DNA from: an uncultured Verrucomicrobia subdivision 3 bacterium
GTDB taxonomy: Bacteria; Verrucomicrobiota; Verrucomicrobiia; Limisphaerales; UBA11358
Length of the DNA stretch: 45,638 nucleotides
Assembly (NCBI GenBank): GCA_903827955.1
Contig: CAIKKJ010000061.1
Location: forward strand, 69,788-115,425
Direction: 5' to 3'
The notes beneath the pieces were generated by a model. The model searched no databases and was not told the DNA's origin. It saw only the letters and a program-made list of their open reading frames with translations. Both the position numbers and the translations under genes were made by a program. Of the stretch, positions 1-8,938 are shown piece by piece; within the stretch, counting starts at the first letter, position 1, and every line of letters starts with the position of its first letter.

Positions 1-1926
1 GTATTTTGAAACCTCAATAAATTTCTGGTTCACACGCAAAATGTCGCCCTTCAAATCCGCTTCGGATACAATGCAAGTCGTGTTGATGATATCATTCATC
101 ACCTTCAGCTCCACCTGACGCGCCGTGTTGTCCGTGCTGATTTCCACCACTTTCATGATTTCTCCTTTGGCGTTCAAAATTGGCTGGACGGTGGACTGGA
201 AGTAAAGTTCGCGTCCGCCTTTCGCGATGCGCGTGACCTCGCCGTTAAAAGATTTTCCGCCGGCCAGATCACTCCAGAGCTGGCGATATTCCACAGTTTC
301 GCGCTGCGACTGACTGACAAACAGGCTGTGATGACGGCCCTTTACATCGTCAATTGAATAGCCGGTAAGTTTCAAAAAAACTTCATTGGCCGCCGTCACC
401 GTGCCGTCCAGATTGAATTCCAAAACCGCCTGCGAACGGTTCAAAGCCTCGTCCTTGCCTTTGATTTCCGCCATCCCGTTCCAGTTGATTTCGTCCTGAC
501 CAAACGTCTGGCGCAAACCCTGCCGCGCCCGATTGAATGCCGCCGCCATTGCGCCAACTTCGTCGTTGGAATTTACCGGCACATCGTGACTAATGTCGCC
601 AGCCGCAAGGCCAACTACAGCCTCTTTGACCTGCACCACGCCGCCGACAATTTTTCGCGCCACCAGCCAGAGCACGGATACACCCAGCGCTAGACCGACA
701 ACGGTGGTGATCATCGTCGCGGATTTCATGGTATTGGTGACGGCAAACAGCTCTTGAGGTTCCGTGCGAACGTAGGTCGTGAAGCCACTGCCAGAAAAAC
801 CGAGCGTGTTCACACTCTTAGCAAAACCACCCGGCTGAACAAACGGATGACCGGCAATTTTACTCATGCGGGCATTCTTGGCGGACGAGGAAGTTATTCC
901 CTGTGAGTCTGCTGTTTTTTTTGCGGCGATACCAATGTCTTCGCCAGCATCGTTGAAATTGTATTTCATCGTGTCCGCGTAGCGCAGTTTTTGGTCGCCA
1001 GTTTCCGATGGATCAGCGTCCACTATGAGATTGCCTTTCGCATCCACAATCTGAATTTCAGTCGAAACCAGCCCCTGCTTCTTTTGCTCGGGATATTCTG
1101 ACAAAGCAATTTTTTCAATCATGTCGCAGTCAAAATAATTTTGCCAGTAGCCACGAATCTCCCCGGTTTGGCTGTCGCGAATCGGCGCGGTAAAAGTCAT
1201 CGTCCAGGTCGGCGCCTTGTCGCCATAAACTTTGGCAATGATCGGGCTTTTTTCCGGCTGGGAAACGACGCTGCCGGTTAACGCACCCGCCGAAGTATCC
1301 GTCGTGAATTTACCCGCGACCGCGCGCCGGTAGCCCTCCGTGTCGGCCAGACTCTGGCCGATGAGCAAATGCGCGTTGGGCAACGGATCGCCCGAAGGCG
1401 AAATCGAATTGACCAGCACTACGTTGCCGGCATTGTCCAAAATCACGCTCAAATCATAACAACCGTAGCTTTTGGCATAATCGTTCAACAGGCCAATCAA
1501 GCCCATTTTATCCGTGTCCGGCACTTTGGTCAGATCACGATGAACCGTTCGGTTCAAGGCAAACGCCTGCACATCACCGTAGCGCTCAAACAAACAACGA
1601 TCCACCTTATCCTGCACCGAGCGTGCAGCCGAAGACAGCGCCGCCAAGCGTGACGCCTCCAGCACCGTGGCCTCGTGGCGCACCGTCACATAAATCGCGC
1701 CCAGACACGCCAGTAAAATCAAGGCCGCTGGTAGAATGATTTTCGTCTTCAGTCCCAGTGCCAAGCCGGCGCGCGGCCCGCGCGGGGGTTCACTGCTACG
1801 CGCCGGCGGCGGATCATCGTGAAATTCGTGGTGGCCATGGCCGTTGCCGTTGCCGTTGGCGCGGCCGTTCTGGCGGTGCGGGTCAGTCGGGAGGCTGACG
1901 CGGCGGGCGGGGGTCTCGGTGTTCAT
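1..1926 (-). CDS. Methyl-accepting chemotaxis protein, C-terminal part truncated by window edge (TM - Cache-like sensor - TM - HAMP - PAS - partial PAS)
   Basis: Open minus-strand frame read from ATG at 1926 (MNTETPARRVSLPTD...) to position 1 with no stop, so absent from the ORF track. Shows a TM segment (KTKIILPAALILLACLGAIYVTV), a Cache-like region, HAMP (GDISHDVPVNSNDEVGAMAAAFNRAR) and an MCP-type PAS (LEFNLDGTVTAANEVFLKLTGYS). The signalling tip is outside the window. Confidence 0.85.
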   Translation of the reverse strand, partial: MNTETPARRVSLPTDPHRQNGRANGNGNGHGHHEFHDDPPPARSSEPPRGPRAGLALGLKTKIILPAALILLACLGAIYVTVRHEATVLEASRLAALSSAARSVQDKVDRCLFERYGDVQAFALNRTVHRDLTKVPDTDKMGLIGLLNDYAKSYGCYDLSVILDNAGNVVLVNSISPSGDPLPNAHLLIGQSLADTEGYRRAVAGKFTTDTSAGALTGSVVSQPEKSPIIAKVYGDKAPTWTMTFTAPIRDSQTGEIRGYWQNYFDCDMIEKIALSEYPEQKKQGLVSTEIQIVDAKGNLIVDADPSETGDQKLRYADTMKYNFNDAGEDIGIAAKKTADSQGITSSSAKNARMSKIAGHPFVQPGGFAKSVNTLGFSGSGFTTYVRTEPQELFAVTNTMKSATMITTVVGLALGVSVLWLVARKIVGGVVQVKEAVVGLAAGDISHDVPVNSNDEVGAMAAAFNRARQGLRQTFGQDEINWNGMAEIKGKDEALNRSQAVLEFNLDGTVTAANEVFLKLTGYSIDDVKGRHHSLFVSQSQRETVEYRQLWSDLAGGKSFNGEVTRIAKGGRELYFQSTVQPILNAKGEIMKVVEISTDNTARQVELKVMNDIINTTCIVSEADLKGDILRVNQKFIEVSKY

Positions 1927-1945
1927 ATTTTTTCTCGGTTGGGGT

Positions 1946-2392
1946 TTAATCAGATTTCAAAGCGGACGTCAGGCTCACGGTTTTTTCCGTGTCCAAAATC
2001 AACAGCAGGCGTTCTTTCATTTTATAAACGCCCAGCACCAGCTCGCGCGCCACGCCCGTAACGGTTTCCGGCGGACGCTCAAAAATGTCATCAGACATTT
2101 CCACGACATCGCCAATCTCATCCACGAGCAGGCTCACCGCACCGTCCGCCGTGCGCACGACGACATTCATCGGCTGCTCGTCCGCGCCACGCGCCGGCAA
2201 CTCCAGCCGCTGGCGCAAATCCAGTGCGGTCACAATCTGTCCGCGTAAGTTGATCAGGCCGCGCACCGTCCCCGAGGACAGCGGCACGCGCGTCATCGGC
2301 TGGTGACGCAACACTTCCTGCACGTTCAGCACTTCTACGCCGAAGAACAGGCCGTTCAAAAAAAACGTGCAAAATTGTTTCGTCTGGCTCAT
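1946..2392 (-). CDS. cheW: CheW chemotaxis coupling protein
   Basis: 148 aa, FCTFFLNGLFFGVEVLNVQEVLRHQPMTRVPLSSGTVRGLINLRGQIVTALDLRQRL is typical CheW; overlaps the cheA stop by 4 nt. Confidence 0.93.
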   Translation of the reverse strand: MSQTKQFCTFFLNGLFFGVEVLNVQEVLRHQPMTRVPLSSGTVRGLINLRGQIVTALDLRQRLELPARGADEQPMNVVVRTADGAVSLLVDEIGDVVEMSDDIFERPPETVTGVARELVLGVYKMKERLLLILDTEKTVSLTSALKSD

Positions 2393-4737
2393 GGATTCGC
2401 CTGGGATTTTTCGTAGAACGACGGATCGGCGGCACGGATAATTCCTGGCACATCCAACAAATCGGTGACGCGGTTCTGGATCACTGCCGAGCCGGAAATG
2501 CCATTGCGTCGCGATTCGCGCCGCACCGTGATCGCCTCGTGAACGATGTCGTTGATCTTGCCGACGACCAACCCAACGCTGCGGCCGAGCTCGGAATAAA
2601 CCACCACTTGCATCGGGTCAGCCGGCGTTGCGGCGGCCTCGGCTGGCGACAAAAATCTGGCGATGGGGATGAGCGGCAGAATCTGGCCGCGATATTGCAC
2701 GACTTCCTGGCCGCCGGAATTTTCCACCGACTCGCGCGAAAACTCCTCGAGCCGCGCCACCGTCGAAAGCGGAATGGCAAGCCGCGAATTTTTTCCCGTG
2801 TTGAAGACGAGCAGCGTCTGTTTTTCACCGGACTGGTCGAAGGTTTTCGTCTTCTCCAGCGCCGCCTTATCGCGCACCTCGGAGATGACTTTGGAATATT
2901 GGGCAATGCCCAGCACGTCCAGAATCAATGCAACTTTGCCGTCGCCCATGATGGTCGCGCCGGCAAAACAGGAAATCCCCTTGAGCTGTTTTCCCAGAGG
3001 TTTTACGACGATTTCCTCGGTGTCGTTGATGTCATCCACGATCATGCCGAATTGACGTCCGTCCGCCTGCAGCACGACAATTTGCACGGCATCTTCCGGT
3101 TTGGGTTCGCCCAACTTCAACTCACGATTGAGGTAAATCAGCGGCAGCAACTGACCGCGCAGACGATAAACCGGCGAGCCGTAAAGCATCTCGATTCCCT
3201 GTTTGGCCTGCTCGCCATCGAGTCGCAACAGTTCCAGCAAGCTGACCTGCGGAATGGCAAACCGTTCGCCGCCGCTCGTGACAATGAGCGCGGGAATGAT
3301 GGCGAGCGTCAGCGGAATTTTAATTTTCAGCGTCGTCCCCTGCCCGGTTTCGCTAAACACATCCACCGATCCGCCAATTTTTTCGATGTTCGTTTTCACC
3401 ACGTCCATGCCCACGCCGCGCCCGGATACATTCGTAACTTTTTCCGCCGTGGAAAATCCCGGCAGGAAAATCATGTTGAAAACTTCGCGATCGGTCATGC
3501 GCGCCGTGTGCTCGGCGGTGACGAGACCTTTTTCCACCGCCTTGTTTTTTACCCGTGCGACATTGATGCCGCCGCCGTCGTCCATGATTTCAATGTTGAC
3601 CTGGCCGCCCTCGTGAAACGCCCGCAGCACGAGCAAGCCCTCCTCGGCCTTGCCCGCTTTGACGCGAACATCGGGCTTTTCGAAACCGTGATCAATCGAG
3701 TTGCGGAGAATGTGCGTGAGCGGGTCTTTGATCGCCTCGATGATGGTGCGGTCCAGTTCCGTCTCGCTGCCTTCCATCACGAGCTGGACTTTTTTGCCCA
3801 ACTCGCGCGAGACGTCGCGCACGATGCGCGGAAATTTTGCCCAGACATTTTCAATCGGCTGCATGCGCGTTTTCATCACGCTTTCCTGCAACTCGGTGGT
3901 GATGATGTTCAGCCGTTGCGACGCGTTGAGCAGCGTCGGCTCGGTGGACTCGGCGGTGAACTGCAAAATCTGGTTGCGCGCTAAAACTAGCTCGCCCACC
4001 AAGTTCATCAACTTATCAAGCTGGCCCACGTCCACGCGGATGGCGGTTTCAGAAACGGACGCGGCCGACGGTTTCGCGCCGGCTGCGGCATTTTCTATGG
4101 GTGCCGGCACTTCGATGGCGGTAGCGGGCGCGGCGGGTTCATCTTCAAACAATCCCCACACTTGCTTTTCAGCTTTGTCCGACGACGGCGCAACGGCGGG
4201 CGCAGGCTCCTCGGCGGCAGGTTCGTCGGAAAATAATCCCCACGCGCCGGAAGCTACAGCAGCAGCGGGCGCAGGTGCGGCAACGGAGTTTTCAACCGCG
4301 GCAACCGGCTCCGGCTTTTTTTCTTCGGCTGGATTTTCGCCGGCGGCAAACTGCTGCAATTTTTTCAGCAAGTTAGAATAGTCGGTGTCACCTGGCGTGC
4401 CGGTCTGTTCGAGCGAACGCATCATTTCCTTTAGCGCATCGGAATACTCGAGCAGCGTGGAAATCATTGGCGGCGTGATCTGCAACTTGCCGTCACGCAG
4501 CAGGCTCAGGAGATTTTCGCCGACGTGGGCGACCAACTCGATTTTAGAAAGGCCGATGCAGCCCGCCGTGCCTTTGATGGTGTGGATGGCGCGGAAGACG
4601 ATGTTGAGTGAATCTTTTTTGCCCGCGCCTTTTTCGAGCAGGAGCATTTCGGCGTCAAAACGATCCAGCCCTTCGCCGCTTTCTACGATGAGATCGTTGA
4701 TGAGCTGCTGCTGTAGGGCTTCGTTGTTGAGGGCCAT
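2389..4737 (-). CDS. cheA: CheA histidine kinase with two C-terminal CheW-like domains
   Basis: 782 aa; HPt motif HTIKGTAG, dimerisation/HATPase motifs (HILRNSIDHGFE, GRGVGMDVVKTNIEK), then two successive CheW-like domains. Confidence 0.95.
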   Translation of the reverse strand: MALNNEALQQQLINDLIVESGEGLDRFDAEMLLLEKGAGKKDSLNIVFRAIHTIKGTAGCIGLSKIELVAHVGENLLSLLRDGKLQITPPMISTLLEYSDALKEMMRSLEQTGTPGDTDYSNLLKKLQQFAAGENPAEEKKPEPVAAVENSVAAPAPAAAVASGAWGLFSDEPAAEEPAPAVAPSSDKAEKQVWGLFEDEPAAPATAIEVPAPIENAAAGAKPSAASVSETAIRVDVGQLDKLMNLVGELVLARNQILQFTAESTEPTLLNASQRLNIITTELQESVMKTRMQPIENVWAKFPRIVRDVSRELGKKVQLVMEGSETELDRTIIEAIKDPLTHILRNSIDHGFEKPDVRVKAGKAEEGLLVLRAFHEGGQVNIEIMDDGGGINVARVKNKAVEKGLVTAEHTARMTDREVFNMIFLPGFSTAEKVTNVSGRGVGMDVVKTNIEKIGGSVDVFSETGQGTTLKIKIPLTLAIIPALIVTSGGERFAIPQVSLLELLRLDGEQAKQGIEMLYGSPVYRLRGQLLPLIYLNRELKLGEPKPEDAVQIVVLQADGRQFGMIVDDINDTEEIVVKPLGKQLKGISCFAGATIMGDGKVALILDVLGIAQYSKVISEVRDKAALEKTKTFDQSGEKQTLLVFNTGKNSRLAIPLSTVARLEEFSRESVENSGGQEVVQYRGQILPLIPIARFLSPAEAAATPADPMQVVVYSELGRSVGLVVGKINDIVHEAITVRRESRRNGISGSAVIQNRVTDLLDVPGIIRAADPSFYEKSQANP

Positions 4738-4746
4738 GGAAAACGG

Positions 4747-5115
4747 TTACGACGGCAGCACTTTACTGACGACCGCCAGCAGCTGTTCCTGATTGAATGG
4801 CTTCACAATCCAGCCGGTGGCTCCGGCGGCGCGGCCTTCATTTTTTTTGCCGGGATCGGATTCCGTTGTGAGCAAAATGATCGGAGTGCGGGCGTAATGC
4901 GGAATCGTCCGTAATTGCTTGGTCAACGTGATGCCGTCCATGTTTGGCATATTGATGTCGGAGATGACCATGTCCACCGGGCGCGTCTTGAGCAACTTGA
5001 GCGCGTTTGCGCCATCTTCAGCCTCGATGACATCGTAGCCGGCGGATTTGAGCGTGAACGAAACCATCCGTCTCATGGTGGATGAATCGTCAACGGTAAT
5101 GATACTTTTGCCCAT
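4747..5115 (-). CDS. cheY: CheY-like single-domain response regulator
   Basis: 122 aa; ITVDDSSTMRRMVSFTLKSAGYDV, DMVISDINMPNMDG, LTTES, WIVKPF. Confidence 0.93.
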   Translation of the reverse strand: MGKSIITVDDSSTMRRMVSFTLKSAGYDVIEAEDGANALKLLKTRPVDMVISDINMPNMDGITLTKQLRTIPHYARTPIILLTTESDPGKKNEGRAAGATGWIVKPFNQEQLLAVVSKVLPS

Positions 5116-5180
5116 ATCGTTTCAGCGTTTGTAAAAACCAACTTACCGGCAGCCAGTTAAAAAGCAGACTGCCAGATGAT

Positions 5181-5208
5181 TTGTCGGCAGATTGCAACTG
5201 ACACTTGA
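5181..5208 (-). promoter_or_regulatory. Candidate sigma-28 (FliA)-type promoter upstream of cheY: TCAAGTGT-N12-GCCGACAA
   Basis: Minus-strand reading of 5208..5181; consensus TAAAGTTT-N11-GCCGATAA, -35 matches 6/8, -10 matches 7/8, spacer one nt long. Confidence 0.45.
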
Positions 5209-5236
5209 GCACCGATGTAACTTTTTGAATGAAGCT

Positions 5237-7249
5237 TCAAAAGAATTCAACGTTCACTCCAGAAACAGCGGGCGTTTGGGGCGGCGCTGCGGGCAGCGGC
5301 ACCGCCGTCTGCCCGCCGTTGGCTGGTGGTGGTGCGTCAAACAATTCAACCGCGCCGGTGGCGGCGGGAACATCCCTCTCCACGGCGGAATCTGCCGCAC
5401 CGGATCCCGTGAGCGTTGTTTCATAAACGCGGCGCTCGGAAGCCATCGTGTAATCTTGCCGGAACCGCGTGACCAGGCTGCGTTTGCGCTGCGGATTTTC
5501 ACCCATCTGTTGAGCGGCCAAGTCGGCCACGACCAACAGTTTTTCCTCAAGCTCCGCCAGTGACGCATCGGCGGTGCTGACATAGTTGGCTGCGTCCAGA
5601 ACCATTTCTCCCTGCGTGCGGATGCCGTTCAGCAAATCGTGGATATCAATCAGCGAGGCCAGCGCCTTATCGCGCATGGCATGAAGCCGATTTTCACAAT
5701 CGCCGCCTTTGGCAATCAGGACGGACTGTTGCGCGCTGGCCTCGGCGTGCAATTTCTCCAGCGACTGCAGGCTTTCATTCAGGCCGGAGACCAGCCGGTC
5801 AAGCTGTCTGGCCATCTGCTCACTGATACGGTTGGTCTCGCGGGAAATTTCGCTGGTGCGAGCGGACAAGACCTCCAGCCCCATGCCGTCGGCCACCTGC
5901 GCGGCCTGCACTTGCGCATTGAGGCCGATCAAGTGAATACGTTGTGATAAATCGTGCACGATGCGCGTAAGCCCTGAAGCCGTGTTGCCAATCGGCCGCA
6001 ATAGTTCCACGGCCGACGCGCAACCTGTGACCGTCGTGCCAATCTGTTTTTGCACCGTGGCAAAAACATCCAACAACACCTGCACCATGCCATCCGCCGA
6101 AACCGTCAGCGCCTCAAACTCACGCAGGGAAACGCATTTCTCGGATGACGACACGATTTGTGAAAGGACATTATCAATGCCGACTTTGATGGATTTTTCC
6201 GCCCCGGCCAGTTCGTCGCACACGGATTTAATCTGCGCGGACTCGAGCCGGCAGGCCTGTTCCATGAACTCAATACCACCATCCGAGCCATCAAACTGTT
6301 CGCGGATGGCGAGCAGCGCTTTGGTGGTGTGCTGAAGCCGTTGGCTGACGATGTCCTGATATTGCAGACCGACGACGATAGTTTGAATTTCATGCGCAAT
6401 CCGGCCGCTCAAGCCGACGATGCTGGATTCGCGCTTCTGGTTATCCATCAGTTCGCTCTGCAACTTCATGAGCGTGGAGTCGATGTGCTTTTTTTCGCGC
6501 GCGATGTTTTTCCAGACATTGTCCGTCTGGAGCTGCAACTGGGAAATGACCTCGGCAATCGTCAGTTGAATGCTCTGCAGCTCGGCATACTTGGTAGAAA
6601 ATAAATCGCTGACCTGCGAATGAAGTTTTTCAATCTCCTGCGTCAACGCAGTAAACATCAATTGCACTTCCTCGCCCAGCGGTGCCGCTTCCACGCGAAA
6701 GGAAGTCTGGATGTATTTGAGCGGAGCCATGGTGCGCTGCAAATCTTCACGCCCACTGATCAAGCCGAGGATCCCCTCGTTATCCTGCGTGAGCCGGTCC
6801 AGCAGCGCCTTCATCTGCACATGGCTGGCATTCAAAAAATTCAACGGCGGATCGAGCACCGTCATGGCCGTGAAAAAAACTTCCGACCCGCCCGTGCGCC
6901 CAGTCGCGACGTTGATTAGTTTCTCGCTGTGCCGCACAAAATGGCCACCGTGCGCGTCGAGTTCCATCAGGATATTGGCCGTCTCCAGAAATCGCTCTTC
7001 CAGCGTGGCGGAGACCTCCTGCAAATCGGCTGCCATCGCCTCGACATCCTCAAAGGCGGTGTGCAACTTCCGCCGGCGCGAATGCGAAAAGGGCGAGCAA
7101 CGTTCCGCCAAGTCCCGCAGGGCAGAGAAAAGCTCCTTCGCCCGTGCCGCTGACAGATTTCTCCGCATGGCGACGGTGGTGTTGTTTCCAGAAATCATTC
7201 CCGTTCCGCTCGTTATCGGATTTCTGTTCTGATTCTTTAGCGAAACCAT
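5237..7249 (-). CDS. Soluble coiled-coil receptor-like chemotaxis protein with CheZ-like D-x3-Q motif
   Basis: 670 aa with no TM segment; MCP-tip-like helix (LIGLNAQVQAAQVADGMGLEVLSARTSEISRETNRISEQM) and VVGLQYQDIVSQRLQHT, resembling the CheZ FQDLTGQ active site. Confidence 0.7.
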   Translation of the reverse strand: MVSLKNQNRNPITSGTGMISGNNTTVAMRRNLSAARAKELFSALRDLAERCSPFSHSRRRKLHTAFEDVEAMAADLQEVSATLEERFLETANILMELDAHGGHFVRHSEKLINVATGRTGGSEVFFTAMTVLDPPLNFLNASHVQMKALLDRLTQDNEGILGLISGREDLQRTMAPLKYIQTSFRVEAAPLGEEVQLMFTALTQEIEKLHSQVSDLFSTKYAELQSIQLTIAEVISQLQLQTDNVWKNIAREKKHIDSTLMKLQSELMDNQKRESSIVGLSGRIAHEIQTIVVGLQYQDIVSQRLQHTTKALLAIREQFDGSDGGIEFMEQACRLESAQIKSVCDELAGAEKSIKVGIDNVLSQIVSSSEKCVSLREFEALTVSADGMVQVLLDVFATVQKQIGTTVTGCASAVELLRPIGNTASGLTRIVHDLSQRIHLIGLNAQVQAAQVADGMGLEVLSARTSEISRETNRISEQMARQLDRLVSGLNESLQSLEKLHAEASAQQSVLIAKGGDCENRLHAMRDKALASLIDIHDLLNGIRTQGEMVLDAANYVSTADASLAELEEKLLVVADLAAQQMGENPQRKRSLVTRFRQDYTMASERRVYETTLTGSGAADSAVERDVPAATGAVELFDAPPPANGGQTAVPLPAAPPQTPAVSGVNVEFF

Positions 7250-7269
7250 GCAGAATTAAATTGCCGGGC

Positions 7270-7296
7270 TCAAGTTACGCTCCGTTCGGCCGATAA
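7270..7296 (+). promoter_or_regulatory. Candidate sigma-28 (FliA)-type promoter: TCAAGTTA-N11-GCCGATAA
   Basis: Exact GCCGATAA at 7289-7296, 11-nt spacer, TCAAGTTA at 7270-7277 (6/8 to TAAAGTTT), upstream of the plus-strand operon. Confidence 0.6.
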
Positions 7297-7324
7297 CACG
7301 CTGGCAAGCTCAATCCGCAAACCG

Positions 7325-8938
7325 GTGATTCTGAACCCCACAGCCAATCCAAAGTCGAAACGGCCTCCGCGCGTCATGGTAGTGGAGGATGATTCGACTA
7401 GTCGTGAATACCTGCGCCGCGCGTTGGAAAAAAACGGCTGTGACGTGGCCACCGCCGATTGCGCGGACGCCGCCGAAAGCCTCCTCACCGAGCGCGGCGA
7501 CAAATGGTTTGATACCGTCCTCACGGATTATTCCATGCCCGGACGCAACGGGTTGGAACTGCTCACCGCCATCAAGCAAAAGGATTCCTGCCTCGCCACG
7601 ATCATTCTCACCGGCGAAAACGAACGCAGCCTCATCACCCAGTCGCTGCGCGCCGGGGCGGCGGATTTTCTCGACAAGCCGGTCAACATCCAGAAGCTGC
7701 TGCCCGCGCTCACCCGCGCCGTGGACACCACCCACCGCCTGCGGCATCTCGCCGAGACCGAGGCCGCCGTGCGCAGTCTCGGCCGCAGCCAGAAAAACCT
7801 GATCAACACCCGCGCCGTCATCGTGCCCGGCGGCGGCACGGCCACGGTGGATGTGTGCTTTCATCCCAAGCAGGATGCGGGCGGTGATTTTTTCGCACAA
7901 TTCCAGCCCACGCCAGAGCGGCTCGTCTGCCTGCTGACGGATGTTTCCGGCCACGACCTGCGCGCGGCGTTTGTCTCGGCGTATTTTCAAGGCATGGTGC
8001 GCGGCATGAAACTGTGCGCCACGCCGATGCCGGAAATTTTCAAGCAATTCAACCGCTTCCTCATCGAAGAATGGAACCGGCCCGGCCAGTTCCGCTGGCA
8101 GGGCGAAAAAGTGGAAACCTCCGTGGCCGCACTTTCGGTCTCACTGGATTTTACGCAGCACACCGCGACCGTGCTCACCTGCGGCACACCCGCCATCGTC
8201 CATGTTGGTGCCGATGGCCGCGCGTATCCCGTTGGCACGGCCGGCGGCGCACCGCTCGGCTGGTTTGAAAATCTCGAAACGGAAGTCACAACCATCTCCA
8301 CCACCAACACCGGCAGCATCCTGTGCTGGACGGACGGGCTGGAGGAATTGGCCGAACAGCTCGACGTGCATCCGCTCTGCGCAGCGCATCTTCTGGAAAC
8401 CGCACGGCAACGCGGAGAAATTTTGCCGCAGTTGCACGAGGCAAAGGATGATGTGATGTTTGCCAGTATCCGCCTGCCGAACAATCCCGCCGTCGCCGGA
8501 TTTTTCTCCCCGCTGCTGCTCGACGAATATCACGGCGCGCAGGCCGAGGAAATTGACCAGCTTGAACAGCGTTGGGCCTGGCATTTGGCACAGGCCATTC
8601 CCAGCCTGACGGAACATTTGCAGCATGACATTTTATTGGCCACGCGCGAGGCGGTGTTGAATGCCATGAAGCACGGCTGCACCGGCGATGCGGCCAAACG
8701 CATCCGCTTCCAAATCGGATTTCATCCCGCCGCTGAAGCGGTCAAAATCTGGATCGAAGACCCCGGTCCCGGGCACCAGTTTGATTTTGCCGCACACGAG
8801 AAAACCGCTGCCGAAAATATTCTCGACGAGCATCGCGGGCTAATCTTCATGCTCAACCTCGCCCACGCCGTCAACTTCGAGCGCAGCGGTGCGACCGTGA
8901 TTTTGGAATTTCACCTCAACCATAAAACCCATCCATGA
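7325..8938 (+). CDS. Response regulator with PP2C/SpoIIE-type phosphatase and C-terminal RsbW-like HATPase domain
   Basis: 537 aa; REC (VMVVEDDSTSREYL, VLTDYSMPG, FLDKPV), PP2C (DAGGDFFAQF, LLTDVSGHDLRAA, WTDGLEEL), HATPase (LATREAVLNAMKHG, IWIEDPGPG). Start is GTG at 7325 or a later codon. Confidence 0.9.
   Translation: MILNPTANPKSKRPPRVMVVEDDSTSREYLRRALEKNGCDVATADCADAAESLLTERGDKWFDTVLTDYSMPGRNGLELLTAIKQKDSCLATIILTGENERSLITQSLRAGAADFLDKPVNIQKLLPALTRAVDTTHRLRHLAETEAAVRSLGRSQKNLINTRAVIVPGGGTATVDVCFHPKQDAGGDFFAQFQPTPERLVCLLTDVSGHDLRAAFVSAYFQGMVRGMKLCATPMPEIFKQFNRFLIEEWNRPGQFRWQGEKVETSVAALSVSLDFTQHTATVLTCGTPAIVHVGADGRAYPVGTAGGAPLGWFENLETEVTTISTTNTGSILCWTDGLEELAEQLDVHPLCAAHLLETARQRGEILPQLHEAKDDVMFASIRLPNNPAVAGFFSPLLLDEYHGAQAEEIDQLEQRWAWHLAQAIPSLTEHLQHDILLATREAVLNAMKHGCTGDAAKRIRFQIGFHPAAEAVKIWIEDPGPGHQFDFAAHEKTAAENILDEHRGLIFMLNLAHAVNFERSGATVILEFHLNHKTHP

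Noticed and set aside
2539-3984. 481-aa plus-strand ORF inside cheA
   Set aside because: Antisense shadow of a confident CheA frame; His/Arg/Asp-rich with no domain motif, expected from GC-skewed codon use.
7310-8047. 245-aa minus-strand ORF opposite the REC-PP2C gene
   Set aside because: Overlaps a well-supported multidomain protein and shows no domain signature.
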